Positions 34,733 through 43,560 are shown, numbered from the stretch's first letter. The stretch is DNA of 64,000 nucleotides from Flavobacterium ginsenosidimutans (GCF_003254625.1 NZ_QJRJ01000076.1:124001-188000), one strand, 5' to 3'. Notes: a model not told the origin generated them from the sequence alone. Made by a program: numbers and translations.

Positions 34733-35956
34733 TTATTTGATATGACAATATAAATTTCGCCTAATTATCGAACTCATCATTAAAACCAACCCCAAAACCA
34801 AAAGAATGCTGAAAATCAAAATACTTTGAAAATATCCTGTAATACTTCCTTCTCCAAAAAAGAAGAACCAACCTTGAAGAAACAACAAAACTTCTGTCAA
34901 AACATATCCTAAAATAAAACACTTCACTCCTATTTTTAATGTTTTAGAATTGGTATAAAGCATTTTATTCTGAAGCAGAATTCCAAACAAAAATCCAGTT
35001 ATGATTCCCAAAGTCGTTAAATGAATAAAACCAATTACAAAATTTCGAATTTGATGTGAAACTTCTGCTAGATTGGGAAAAAGAGTCAGCAATTGAATTC
35101 CAACTTTCAAAAACAAAGAACATAAAGCCAAACCGTAAACCATTTTAGTAGTTTTATTTAATCTGCTTTTGAAATCAATAATTTGTGGTTTTAGCATTTT
35201 ATAGAAATAAATAAAAGCTCCCAATTGCATTAAAACTCCCAAACCATTGATATAACTCAAACTATCATTTTCGATAAACCAGCGAACTGGAAAACAAACC
35301 GTTAATAGCGTAGAAACAATCATTAGAAAGTAAAACTTCTTAAACTTTACCTCATCAATTTTATTTTGAAATTGTTTTAAAAACAAAGCCAAAATTGCCA
35401 ATATAAACCATCCATTAAATTGAAAATGAAGAAAAAACTGAATGGCAATTTGATAAAAAGCACTTTGTTTTCCTAGCATGCTTACGGCTGGTCCAAGACA
35501 CCAAACTCCGAAAGTCGATAAAATCATAAACAGAATCGAAACCAACAAAAGTCTTTGTGATGGCGATTTATCTTTGACACAATCTTTCCAAACCAAACGG
35601 CAAAAAACATAGCTCAACAAAATATGCAGTGTTGAAAAAACAATCGAAAACAAAGCATAACCTTGAATAGGAAATGCAATCATCATTCCGATTACTGAAA
35701 ATTCTGTCAGCCAAAATAAGCGGTTGTAAATGGGTTTCTGGCTTTTTTCTTTCGGAATAAAAAAATGAACAACCAAAACATAAACGATCAAATAAACCCA
35801 GCCTAACATCGCAACATGCGAATGCGCATGAAGCAGAAAGCTATAATTAAGAAAATCTAAAGGATAGAGATACATAAACCGCATTAATAATCCGAAAACG
35901 CAAGCAATCAGAAAATTAAAAAAACAGCAAAGTATCCAGCTTTTTTGAGAATTCAT
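34733..35956 (-). CDS. Multi-pass His-rich membrane protein in denitrification island
   Basis: A 407-residue protein with about 12 membrane helices. Histidines lie inside helices as in heme-copper oxidase subunit I or NnrS-like proteins: LHAHSHVAMLGW (His43, 45, 47), VVHFF (His64), TLHILL (His111), FLHFQFNGW (His177) and FIHLTTLG (His312). The full metal site of an oxidase is not obvious, so a heme-binding relative is the best description. It may handle heme, copper or NO; this rests on position between the nirK and nor operons. The ATG at 35956 is preferred to the longer frame at 35980. Confidence 0.8.
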   Translation of the reverse strand: MNSQKSWILCCFFNFLIACVFGLLMRFMYLYPLDFLNYSFLLHAHSHVAMLGWVYLIVYVLVVHFFIPKEKSQKPIYNRLFWLTEFSVIGMMIAFPIQGYALFSIVFSTLHILLSYVFCRLVWKDCVKDKSPSQRLLLVSILFMILSTFGVWCLGPAVSMLGKQSAFYQIAIQFFLHFQFNGWFILAILALFLKQFQNKIDEVKFKKFYFLMIVSTLLTVCFPVRWFIENDSLSYINGLGVLMQLGAFIYFYKMLKPQIIDFKSRLNKTTKMVYGLALCSLFLKVGIQLLTLFPNLAEVSHQIRNFVIGFIHLTTLGIITGFLFGILLQNKMLYTNSKTLKIGVKCFILGYVLTEVLLFLQGWFFFFGEGSITGYFQSILIFSILLVLGLVLMMSSIIRRNLYCHIK

Positions 35957-36012
35957 TTTAGAAATATTTTTTAAACACATAGAAACATAGATTTTATATT
36001 ATCTACACAATC

Positions 36013-36114
36013 TTGTCATCCTGACGAAGGAAGGATCACAAACGAAACTCAATAAAGATTGGAGATATGGATTGTAGATTTTCTAGTATGATCCTTCCTT
36101 CGTCAGGATGACAA
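36013..36114. repeat. Long inverted repeat, TTGTCATCCTGACGAAGG arms
   Basis: Perfect 26-bp arms (36013-36038 and 36089-36114) enclose a 50-base loop containing aaagattgg. It is related in plan and loop to the element at 46132-46235. It lies upstream of the His-rich membrane protein gene. Confidence 0.88.
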
Positions 36115-36193
36115 ACGCTGTCTTAAAGCTATCATAAGAACTCCGCTTTGCTTTTTTAACCAAATTCAACCCTTTAAAAATAACATTTCTTGA

Positions 36194-36238
36194 AAAATAA
36201 AACACCGATAATTATCATGTTTAGATATTTTATCGGTG
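36194..36238 (-). terminator. Terminator of the nor-ric operon
   Basis: Stem caccgataa (36203-36211) / ttatcggtg (36230-36238). On the minus strand it is followed by a T-rich run. It lies 25 bases after the ric stop codon. Confidence 0.8.
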
Positions 36239-36263
36239 CTTTTCGAACTATTAAAATTAACCT

Positions 36264-36995
36264 TTATTGAACTTCAACAAAGTCCTTTTCTAAAACAACC
36301 GCTTTTGGAAACAAGATGTTATTTTCCAAATGAATGTGTTTGTGTAAATCTGCTTCAAATTCTTTCAGCATTGCAAAAGTTACTCTGTAAGTCGTACAAG
36401 CGTCTGCTGGCGGAATGTAATTATTAGTCAATTCGGCAATTGCTCTAAAACGTTCGCCTTCGTTATCATGTTCATGCATCATCATCGCAATCGGATTTGA
36501 AACTGTCCCGAAAGATGGTTGAGATAAAATCCCGTCAGATTCTTTCGTTTTTACCATTCGTTTTACAAAAGGAAACAACACCAATTCTTCTTTTTTCATA
36601 TGCTGAGATAATTCTCCTGCACAGCCAATAAACAATTCATTAATCTTGAATAATTCAGGATGATTTGCGCCGTGCACTTTGCATAATTTATCTAAAAATG
36701 GAAGCAAAACATTTGTTTTTTCTTCCACATAACGGTGATGCGTTTTCTCAATATAATCTGCCAATAAATCTAAAGGCCATGAATTGAAATCAATGCTTCC
36801 GCTATTTTCTGATTGTACAACTTGCAGTACATTTTCTAATAAGGCATCTGCATCTATGTTTTGCTTTTCGCAGACTTCGGTTACTGTTCGGTTTCCTTTG
36901 CAGCAAAAATCAATTCTATATTTAGAGAATACTGCAGCTGTTCTAAAATCCTCAGCTACAAATGATCCTATTGTTTTGTTTTTTAAATTTTCCAT
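36264..36995 (-). CDS. ric: Di-iron Fe-S cluster repair protein (Ric/ScdA/YtfE)
   Basis: A 243-residue protein. The N-terminal DUF542 domain holds RIDFCCKGNRTV (Cys31, Cys32); the C-terminal hemerythrin-like domain supplies the di-iron ligands in HHRYVEEK, HGANHPE, HMKKEELVLFPF, MHEHDNEGE and HIHLENNILFP. Ric repairs iron-sulfur clusters and di-iron sites damaged by NO or peroxide and may release NO from iron. It starts 27 bases after the NO reductase gene with no terminator between, so one transcript makes both NO removal and NO-damage repair. Confidence 0.93.
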   Translation of the reverse strand: MENLKNKTIGSFVAEDFRTAAVFSKYRIDFCCKGNRTVTEVCEKQNIDADALLENVLQVVQSENSGSIDFNSWPLDLLADYIEKTHHRYVEEKTNVLLPFLDKLCKVHGANHPELFKINELFIGCAGELSQHMKKEELVLFPFVKRMVKTKESDGILSQPSFGTVSNPIAMMMHEHDNEGERFRAIAELTNNYIPPADACTTYRVTFAMLKEFEADLHKHIHLENNILFPKAVVLEKDFVEVQ

Positions 36996-37022
36996 GTTAC
37001 TCTATTTTATATTTTGTGTATT

Positions 37023-39257
37023 TTATTTTTTGTTTTTTAATGTCAGTTCAAATACAAACCAAGCCATTGTAATAAATCCGATTCCGAAAATAGAATCTCC
37101 AATAGCGCGAAGCCATTTTAAAGTAATCATTGTTGGCTGCTGCATTAATTCTGAAGAACGTGCGTACCACATTCCGTGACTAATACTTTCAATTGCCTGC
37201 CAAACTCCAATTGGTAATAAGCTTAGAATTGCCATTAGAAATAAACCAATATTTAAAGACCAGAAAGTGATTTTTAGCAGTTTGTTATTCCAGCTTACAT
37301 TTCGGTATAAACTTCTCAGTACAAATAGTACCAGACCAATTCCCAACATTCCGTAAACTCCAAACAAAGCCGTGTGTCCATGCAAAGGCGTTGTATTTAA
37401 TCCCTGAACATAATACAAGGCAATTGGCGGATTAATAATGAATCCGAAGATTCCGGCTCCGAGAAAATTCCAAAACGCTACAGAAATCATAAAATAAATA
37501 GGCCATTTGTAATCGGCGATCCATTGCGTTGATTTTGAGATTTTATAGTTTTGATACGCTTCAAATCCAATTAAAGTCAACGGAACTACTTCTAAGGCAC
37601 TGAATGTTGCTCCTAAAGCCATAATTGCTGTTGGTGTTCCTGAGAAATACAAGTGATGGAATGTTCCTAAAATACCTCCAGACATGAAAATAATGGTTGC
37701 AAAGAGCACATTTAAAGTGGCTGTTTTCGTTTTTAATAATCCTAAACGAACAAATAAGAACGCAATTACAACTGTTGCAAATACTTCAAAGAATCCTTCA
37801 ACCCAAAGGTGAACTACCCACCATCTCCAATATTCGGCAATTGCTAAATTGGTTTGTCTTCCCCACATTAATCCTGCTCCGTAAAACATGGCAATTGCAG
37901 TACAAGAAACTAAGAACAAAATGATTAGGTTTTTCTCTTCTGTTTTTTTCTTCAAAACTGGAAGTAAAGGACGAATCATTAAAGCCAACCATAAAAACAG
38001 TCCAACTAAAAGGAAAATTTGCCAGAAACGACCTAAATCAACATATTCGTAACCTTGATGTCCGAACCAGAAATTCTGAACTAAATTCAGTTTCTGCATT
38101 ACGCCAAACCATTGTCCAGCCATTGAACCTAAAACAATAATTAGTAAAGCGACAAATAAGAAGTTAATTCCAAAACATTGAAATTTAGGATCTTTACCTG
38201 AAACTGCAGGCGCAATATATAATCCTGTTGCAAGCCAAGCCGTTGCAATCCAGAAAATTGCCAATTGAGTATGCCATGTTCTTGTTACAGCATAAGGCAG
38301 AATCTGATCAATTGGAATTCCGTATAAACCATTTCCTTCCACTCCGTAGTGCGCTGTGATAATTCCAAATACCATTTGTAAAACCATCAGCAGACTTACA
38401 ATCCAGAAATATTTGGTCACTAATCCCATAGATTTTGTTTTGCCTTGCTTAATAAGCGGATCTTCTTTTGGAAGCGGAAATTCTTCTTCTTCTCCCGATT
38501 TTGCATGATAGAAAACTAAGATTCCCACACTTAAAATCAATAAAATAATACTTACTCCAGACCAAGCTAAAAGTTCTGTTGTGGCTGTATTTCCAACCAA
38601 TTCATCTGACGGCCAGTTGTGTGTGTAAGAAATAGTATTATCAGGACGATTGGTGACTGTTGCCCAAGTTGCCCAGAAGAAAAAGGCATTCATTTTATGC
38701 ATTCTCTCAGCATTTTTTATAGAGTTTTTTGGAATCGCATATTCTTCTCTCAATTTATCGAATTTTGGATCATTCGTAAAAAGACCTTTATAATATTCGC
38801 TTAAATGCTCAATCGCTGCTAAACGATTTTCAGAAATAGTCAAAATACCTGTGTCTGAATTATAACGATTGGTTCTCAAATCTTTCTGCAATCGAATTTT
38901 TAAGGCCGATTGTTTTTCAGCATCTAATTCATCATACTTTTTGTTAAAATCTTTTTGGGCATAAATGTCTAGTATAAAAATGGCTTCTCTATGTAGCCAA
39001 TCTGCGGTCCAGTCTGGGGCCACATAGGCGCCGTGTCCCCAGATAGATCCCACTTCCTGGCCACCTATACTTTGCCAGATATTTTGTCCGTCTTTAATTT
39101 CGCTTTCGCTAAAGACAACTTTACCAGAATCGGTTACTATTTCTTTTGGAACTGGCGGTGCCTGCTGATAAATCTCGTAACCGTAATAACCAAGCACGGC
39201 AAATGATATACTCATTACCAATGCAAAAACTATCCATAATTTTTTTTCTCTTTTCAT
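37023..39257 (-). CDS. norZ: Quinol-dependent nitric oxide reductase, single subunit
   Basis: A 744-residue qNOR that reduces NO to N2O using quinol. The N-terminus is the fused NorC-like part (GYEIYQQAPPVP, then GQNIWQSIGGQEVGSIWGHG) without a heme c motif. The catalytic NorB part has about 12-13 more helices with metal ligands in TRTWHTQLAIFW, VVHLWVEGFFEVFA (FeB Glu), GTFHHLYFSG and LHGHTALFGVYG. It leads the nor-ric operon, and a shared palindrome overlaps its promoter. The product serves both denitrification and NO defence. Confidence 0.95.
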   Translation of the reverse strand: MKREKKLWIVFALVMSISFAVLGYYGYEIYQQAPPVPKEIVTDSGKVVFSESEIKDGQNIWQSIGGQEVGSIWGHGAYVAPDWTADWLHREAIFILDIYAQKDFNKKYDELDAEKQSALKIRLQKDLRTNRYNSDTGILTISENRLAAIEHLSEYYKGLFTNDPKFDKLREEYAIPKNSIKNAERMHKMNAFFFWATWATVTNRPDNTISYTHNWPSDELVGNTATTELLAWSGVSIILLILSVGILVFYHAKSGEEEEFPLPKEDPLIKQGKTKSMGLVTKYFWIVSLLMVLQMVFGIITAHYGVEGNGLYGIPIDQILPYAVTRTWHTQLAIFWIATAWLATGLYIAPAVSGKDPKFQCFGINFLFVALLIIVLGSMAGQWFGVMQKLNLVQNFWFGHQGYEYVDLGRFWQIFLLVGLFLWLALMIRPLLPVLKKKTEEKNLIILFLVSCTAIAMFYGAGLMWGRQTNLAIAEYWRWWVVHLWVEGFFEVFATVVIAFLFVRLGLLKTKTATLNVLFATIIFMSGGILGTFHHLYFSGTPTAIMALGATFSALEVVPLTLIGFEAYQNYKISKSTQWIADYKWPIYFMISVAFWNFLGAGIFGFIINPPIALYYVQGLNTTPLHGHTALFGVYGMLGIGLVLFVLRSLYRNVSWNNKLLKITFWSLNIGLFLMAILSLLPIGVWQAIESISHGMWYARSSELMQQPTMITLKWLRAIGDSIFGIGFITMAWFVFELTLKNKK

Positions 39258-39280
39258 TTTTCTTGGGGGGAAATTGATTA

Positions 39281-39304
39281 ATAAAAGACAAAATTATCTT
39301 TTAT
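39281..39304. promoter_or_regulatory. Putative Rrf2-regulator operator at norZ
   Basis: A perfect 8-bp inverted repeat ATAAAAGA (39281-39288) / TCTTTTAT (39297-39304) around CAAAATTA. On the minus strand the centre reads TAATTTTG, the norZ -7 element, 32 bases before the start codon. So the operator covers the promoter itself. This is the best copy of the three. Confidence 0.8.
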
Positions 39305-39311
39305 TTGTTTT

Positions 39312-39349
39312 AAAAAAAACTCCAAACCTATTTACAGCATTTGGAGTTT
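39312..39349 (-). terminator. Terminator of the rrf2-cupredoxin operon
   Basis: A 10-bp stem aaactccaaa (39317-39326) / tttggagttt (39340-39349) with a T run on the minus strand, 8 bases after the cupredoxin stop codon. It separates this operon from norZ. Confidence 0.82.
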
Positions 39350-39356
39350 ATGTTAT

Positions 39357-39884
39357 TTACTCAACAATTAATACACCTTTCATCATAGCCACGTGGCCAG
39401 GGAAAGAACAAATAAATGGATAAGATCCTTTTTTATCAATTGTAAACTCGATTGTATCTTCTTCTCCGCCACCAATTAATTTAGTGTGAGCAATAATTGA
39501 AGCTTTTTCAGATTCTGGAATATAATCTGTTGCTTTGGCGTCATTAGCTTTTAAAGCAAAAGCAGCTTGATCTGTTCCTTCTTGTAAAATCACTAAATTG
39601 TGACCCATTGCTTCTTTTGGAATTTTTCCAACGTGTTTCAAAGTCAATTTGATTGGTTTTCCCGTAACAGCTTTCAATTCATTTACATTAAATTGCATTT
39701 GATCATTTCCTTCAATAACTAATACATTTTCCTCAGCAGCTGGCGTTACTGGCGCAGCTTCTCCTTCTGTAGATGGCTCAGTTGTTTCTGTTTGATCAGC
39801 AGGAACTGTTTCTTTTTTTCCGCAAGAAGTAACTGCTAAAAATCCCATAAGGATTAGTATCGAAATTTTGGTTTTTGTATTCAT
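39357..39884 (-). CDS. Azurin-like cupredoxin lipoprotein
   Basis: A 175-residue protein with lipoprotein signal (FLAVTSC, Cys21), a Glu/Thr/Pro-rich linker (about 25-52) and an azurin domain. The type 1 copper ligands are His95 (GHNLVI), Cys159, His164 and Met168 in ICSFPGHVAMMKG, with the spacing of azurin. As a membrane-tethered electron carrier it is a likely donor to NirK. It follows the Rrf2 gene by 26 bases, so regulator and carrier share a transcript. Confidence 0.93.
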   Translation of the reverse strand: MNTKTKISILILMGFLAVTSCGKKETVPADQTETTEPSTEGEAAPVTPAAEENVLVIEGNDQMQFNVNELKAVTGKPIKLTLKHVGKIPKEAMGHNLVILQEGTDQAAFALKANDAKATDYIPESEKASIIAHTKLIGGGEEDTIEFTIDKKGSYPFICSFPGHVAMMKGVLIVE

Positions 39885-39910
39885 TTTTAAGATAATTTAT
39901 TAAAATATTA

Positions 39911-40360
39911 TTATTCGTTTATGTTTAATGTCTTTAGGAAGAAATCGCCTGATTTTACGTCTGTAGCCAATTGCTCTAAAGTTGTTTTTGTCAGCATTTC
40001 TAAAAGAAGACCACGTATTTTCTTAAACTCGTGATGAACTGGACATGGATGCTCTTCTGAACATTCTTTTAATCCAATTCCGCAACCGCTGTATATTTTA
40101 TTTCCATCAATAGCGTCAACAATCTGAATTAATTTTATGGATTTCGATGCTTTTGGCGAAACTTCAAAACCGCCTCCCACTCCTTTTGCCGAATGAATGA
40201 TTCCGTTTTTTGTCAAAATCTGCATAATCTTGGCTGTAAATGGTTCTGGAGAATCGATCTCTTTTGCAACATCTTTTATTCCAACTCTAATTCCTTTAGA
40301 AGATTTGGTTGCAATAAATATTGACGCTCTAATTCCGTATTCACACGCTTTTGAAAACAT
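39911..40360 (-). CDS. Rrf2-family regulator, likely Fe-S and NO sensing
   Basis: A 149-residue winged-helix regulator. The DNA-binding part is near the N-terminus (GIKDVAKEIDSPEPFTAKIMQ, wing GVGGGFEVSP). The sensor loop has Cys93, Cys100, Cys106 and His109 (SGCGIGLKECSEEHPCPVH), a C-x6-C-x5-C-xx-H pattern like IscR's cluster site (C-x5-C-x5-C-xx-H). No isc genes are here; instead it sits among NO genes, so an NsrR-like role is more likely. The frame starts at 40384 but that lies in the -7 element, so the ATG at 40360 is used. Its own promoter carries the shared operator: probable autoregulation. Confidence 0.92.
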   Translation of the reverse strand: MFSKACEYGIRASIFIATKSSKGIRVGIKDVAKEIDSPEPFTAKIMQILTKNGIIHSAKGVGGGFEVSPKASKSIKLIQIVDAIDGNKIYSGCGIGLKECSEEHPCPVHHEFKKIRGLLLEMLTKTTLEQLATDVKSGDFFLKTLNINE

Positions 40361-40381
40361 ACATTCCTTATTAATTCTCAA

Positions 40382-40413
40382 CAAAGATATGGAGGTTTTA
40401 TATAAAAGACAAA
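40382..40413 (-). promoter_or_regulatory. Promoter of the rrf2-cupredoxin operon
   Basis: On the minus strand: -33 TTTG (40413-40410), 20-base spacer, -7 TATCTTTG (40389-40382), 22 bases before the start. The -33 element lies inside the palindromic operator. Confidence 0.65.
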
Positions 40414-40425
40414 TTTATCTTTAAT
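40402..40425. promoter_or_regulatory. Putative Rrf2-regulator operator at its own gene
   Basis: ATAAAAGA (40402-40409), CAAATTTA, TCTTTAAT (40418-40425): one mismatch pair from the perfect norZ copy. It covers the -33 element, consistent with autorepression. Confidence 0.75.
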
Positions 40426-40524
40426 TAATTTTTGAAACGCCATATATTATTTATAATGAAACTAATTAGTGCTCATAAAACCACTTATTCATCATTCGAT
40501 TCTTATAAAAACCAATTTTAATTT

Positions 40525-40532
40525 TAACTTTG
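40525..40532 (+). promoter_or_regulatory. -7 promoter element of the NYN gene
   Basis: TAACTTTG matches TAnnTTTG, 28 bases before the ATG at 40561. Confidence 0.5.
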
Positions 40533-40560
40533 ATAGTATTTAATTTTTAATATTAAAACA

Positions 40561-41340
40561 ATGCCTTTAAGCAATTCAAAAGATTTAAAACTGGCAGTCC
40601 TTATTGATGCAGACAATGTGCCATACAGCAATGTAAAAGGTATGATGGAAGAAATTGCAAAATTAGGAACACCAACGACGAAAAGGATTTATGCCGATTG
40701 GACAAAGCCAAATGCAAATGGCTGGAAAGGCGTTTTATTGGAACATGCCATTACTCCTATTCAACAATACAGCTATACGGTTGGAAAAAACTCCTCAGAT
40801 TCTGCTTTGATTATTGATGCAATGGATTTGCTTTATTCTGGAAAACTGGACGGATTTTGTATCGTTTCCAGCGATAGCGATTTTACGCGTCTAGCTATCA
40901 GGCTTCGCGAATCTGGCATGAAAGTAATTGGAATTGGTGAAAAGAAAACGCCTAGTTCTTTTATTGTGGCATGCGACCGATTTATTTACATTGAGGTTTT
41001 GGATGGAGCAATTCAAAAGAAAAAACCTAAAACAGCGACTGCAGATACCAAAAAGCCAATTGAAAAACCAGCTGAAAAAGCACTTCATAAAATTGACAAA
41101 CAGACTATTGAACTGATTGAAGCTACCATTGAAGATATTGAAGATGATGATGGCTGGGCATTTTTAGGAGATGTCGGAAATCTGATTGTGAAGAAAAAAC
41201 CAGAATTTGACCCTCGAAATTATGGCTTTTCTAAACTAACGCCAATGCTTAAATCATTAACTGATATTTTGGAAATTGACGAAAGAGAATCAGACAAAAA
41301 AGGAATCAAACACGTTTATGTACGTTTAAGATTCAACTAA
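40561..41340 (+). CDS. NYN-domain protein with OST-HTH/LOTUS domain
   Basis: A 259-residue protein of the LabA/DUF88 type. The N-terminal NYN (PIN-like ribonuclease) domain has LAVLIDADNVPYSNV and acidic clusters DSALIIDAMDLL and IVSSDSDFTRLAIRLRE, matching the four-Asp metal site. After a Lys/Pro-rich linker (about 155-180) the C-terminal OST-HTH/LOTUS domain (about 185-258) contains GWAFLGDVGNLIVKKKPEF. Such proteins are thought to bind or cut RNA; the target is unknown. Monocistronic or cotranscribed with the next gene 36 bases away. Confidence 0.88.
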   Translation: MPLSNSKDLKLAVLIDADNVPYSNVKGMMEEIAKLGTPTTKRIYADWTKPNANGWKGVLLEHAITPIQQYSYTVGKNSSDSALIIDAMDLLYSGKLDGFCIVSSDSDFTRLAIRLRESGMKVIGIGEKKTPSSFIVACDRFIYIEVLDGAIQKKKPKTATADTKKPIEKPAEKALHKIDKQTIELIEATIEDIEDDDGWAFLGDVGNLIVKKKPEFDPRNYGFSKLTPMLKSLTDILEIDERESDKKGIKHVYVRLRFN

Positions 41341-41376
41341 TTATCGCATTTATTACCTATTTAATTTTTTAAAAAC

Positions 41377-42891
41377 ATGAGAAAAAAATTCTTTATTTAC
41401 GGATTCTTATTGTTTGTACTTGTTGCCGCAATTTATTATTACACCGAGCGCGGATTTTTATTAATTATTATTCTACCTATATTATTAATTGTTGGAATCT
41501 ACAATGCTCTCCAAGAAAAACACGCTATTTTACGAAACTTCCCTGTTTTGGGTTATTTCAGATATCTGTTTGAAATGATTGCACCAGAGATCCAGCAATA
41601 TTTTATCGAAAGATCTACAGACGGAAAACCTTTTTCTAGAAACCAGCGTTCATTAGTATATCAAAGAGCAAAAAATATTGATTCGAGCACACCTTTTGGA
41701 ACGCAATTGAACTTAAATACTGAAAACTACGAAGGAATCAAACATTCTATTTTTCCAGCAAAAGTCAACGAAGAATTGCCTCGCGTTTTAGTGGGTGGAA
41801 AAGACTGTAAACAGCCTTATTCGGCTTCTTTATTCAATGTTTCTGCTATGAGTTTTGGTTCTCTAAGTGAACATGCAGTTCGTGCCATTAATATTGGTGC
41901 TAAAAAAGGAAATTTCTACCAAAATACGGGAGAAGGCGGATTAACAGAATTTCACCTTGCTGGAGGCGGAGATATTACTTGGCAAATTGGAACTGGATAT
42001 TTTGGATGCCGTGATGCAGAAGGAAATTTCAGTCCAGAAAACTTCAAGGAAAAAGCCAATCTCCCAAATGTAAAAATGATCGAAATTAAACTTTCTCAAG
42101 GAGCAAAACCTGGTCACGGAGGTGTTCTTCCTGCTAAGAAAAACACTGAACAAATTGCTAAAATTAGAGGGGTTGTTCCTCACACTATGATTCTTTCTCC
42201 TCCTGGACATCACGCTTTTTCTGATGCTAAAGGATTAATCCATTTTATTAAACAATTACGCGATTTATCTAATGGAAAACCAATCGGGTTTAAATTGTGT
42301 ATTGGAAATACTGCTGAATTTGAATCTATCTGTCAAGAAATGATTACTGAAGATATCTATCCAGACTTCATTACCGTTGATGGTGCTGAAGGAGGAACTG
42401 GCGCTGCTCCGCTTGAATTTGCAGATGGAGTTGGAATGCCTTTTGAACCTGCATTAATTTTTGTAAATAAAACTTTGGTGCGTTTAGGAATTCGTGATAA
42501 AATGCGAATCATTGGAAGCGGGAAAATTATTTCTGGCTATTCTATTTTACATGCTATTGCATTGGGTGCTGATATGTGTAACAGTGCGAGAGGATTTATG
42601 TTTTCTTTAGGCTGTATTCAGGCTTTAAGATGCCATAATAATGAATGTCCAACTGGAGTTGCCACTCAAAACAAAATGCTGATGAAAGGTTTGGTTGTTA
42701 CTGATAAATCAGAACGCGTATATCACTTTCATAAAAATACGCTTCACGCCGCAAATGAACTTTTAGCAGCTGCAGGAAAAAGCAGTTTTGCAGATGTAGA
42801 TATCAATATTTTCATGCGTGGTGATGAATTTTCTAATTTATCTGAACAGTATTTCCCTGATAATCTGAAAAACGTTACTCAATTCTCATAA
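41377..42891 (+). CDS. FMN-binding glutamate synthase-like protein
   Basis: A 504-residue protein made of two N-terminal membrane helices (about 5-45) and a glutamate synthase (GltB central/FMN) domain. Visible are GEGGLTEFHLAGGGD, KPGHGGVLPAKKNTEQIA, the TVDGAEGGTGAAPLEF flavin-phosphate region, and the Fe-S cysteines in CIQALRCHNNECPTGVATQ. It lacks the glutaminase domain of true GltB, so it is a stand-alone FMN/Fe-S oxidoreductase whose substrate is uncertain. A strong terminator follows directly. Confidence 0.9.
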   Translation: MRKKFFIYGFLLFVLVAAIYYYTERGFLLIIILPILLIVGIYNALQEKHAILRNFPVLGYFRYLFEMIAPEIQQYFIERSTDGKPFSRNQRSLVYQRAKNIDSSTPFGTQLNLNTENYEGIKHSIFPAKVNEELPRVLVGGKDCKQPYSASLFNVSAMSFGSLSEHAVRAINIGAKKGNFYQNTGEGGLTEFHLAGGGDITWQIGTGYFGCRDAEGNFSPENFKEKANLPNVKMIEIKLSQGAKPGHGGVLPAKKNTEQIAKIRGVVPHTMILSPPGHHAFSDAKGLIHFIKQLRDLSNGKPIGFKLCIGNTAEFESICQEMITEDIYPDFITVDGAEGGTGAAPLEFADGVGMPFEPALIFVNKTLVRLGIRDKMRIIGSGKIISGYSILHAIALGADMCNSARGFMFSLGCIQALRCHNNECPTGVATQNKMLMKGLVVTDKSERVYHFHKNTLHAANELLAAAGKSSFADVDINIFMRGDEFSNLSEQYFPDNLKNVTQFS

Positions 42892-42892
42892 A

Positions 42893-42920
42893 AAAAGCCT
42901 CTTCTTGTGAAGAGGCTTTT
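42893..42920. terminator. Bidirectional terminator
   Basis: An 11-bp stem aaaagcctctt (42893-42903) / aagaggctttt (42910-42920) with a 6-base loop, two bases after the glutamate synthase-like gene. Confidence 0.9.
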
Positions 42921-42941
42921 CATTTAAAATCCATATTTCAA

Positions 42942-43373
42942 TTATAATTTTGCTGTTTCTTTGTTTGGTTCAGAGGTTCCTTCTAAAACCGCTAATTCTT
43001 CCTGATCAACTAATTGCTGTGCTAAAATAACATTATTATAAGCCAAGAAATAAACATCAAACTTCACTCCTTCTGCGATAAGAGATGGAGAAATTTGATC
43101 ATTCTTAATCATGTCTTTCAACAAACCAGGAAAAGATTCTTTGTAGGCTAATTTATTTGCATCATTTTCTTCTAAATTTGTTTCGATTCTAATTTCAATC
43201 TTATTATCGTTTAGAAAAGCTTTTGCTGTTGTACTAGTAATACCATTCCCTTTTATCGAAGATGAATTATTGTAATTACTTACATGTTCCTGAATTTTCT
43301 GCTTGGTATTTTTACAGCTAACTAAAAATAATGCAAAAGCAAGCGCAAATGCGATTTGGGTAATTTTTTTCAT
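42942..43373 (-). CDS. Lipoprotein, first of a tandem paralogue pair
   Basis: A 143-residue protein with lipoprotein signal (LFLVSC, Cys20), then KNTKQKIQEHVSNYN and a compact domain with GVKFDVYFLAYNNVIL. It is clearly homologous to the protein at 43642-44064 over its length: the two share SCKNTKQK, the NDKIE(I/L)R(I/F)ETNLE stretch and (K/Q)FDVYFLA. Function unknown. It has a well-formed promoter upstream, so it is transcribed separately from its paralogue. Confidence 0.82.
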   Translation of the reverse strand: MKKITQIAFALAFALFLVSCKNTKQKIQEHVSNYNNSSSIKGNGITSTTAKAFLNDNKIEIRIETNLEENDANKLAYKESFPGLLKDMIKNDQISPSLIAEGVKFDVYFLAYNNVILAQQLVDQEELAVLEGTSEPNKETAKL

Positions 43374-43404
43374 AAATTTTTGGTTTTAATAGTTATTTTT
43401 AACT

Positions 43405-43435
43405 CAAACATAACTAATTCACAACAAAAAAACAA
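43405..43435 (-). promoter_or_regulatory. Promoter of the 42942 lipoprotein gene
   Basis: On the minus strand: TTG (43435-43433), 20-base spacer, TATGTTTG (43412-43405), 32 bases before the start. Confidence 0.58.
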
Positions 43436-43560
43436 CATTCAATTACAGAAAACGCATATATAATTCTTTGAATACAAACCAATTATACTCTCAAAAAGGC
43501 AAACATTTGTAAGAATAAAAACGTTTCTTTTATACTTAATTTTTGGCCATAAATACAAAA

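Noticed and set aside
36784..37179. 131-residue plus-strand frame across the ric start
   Set aside because: It lies antisense to ric and norZ, whose protein motifs are unambiguous.
39911..40360. Rrf2 regulator as IscR
   Set aside because: The Cys/His pattern resembles IscR, but no isc or suf genes are near and all operator copies are at NO-metabolism promoters.
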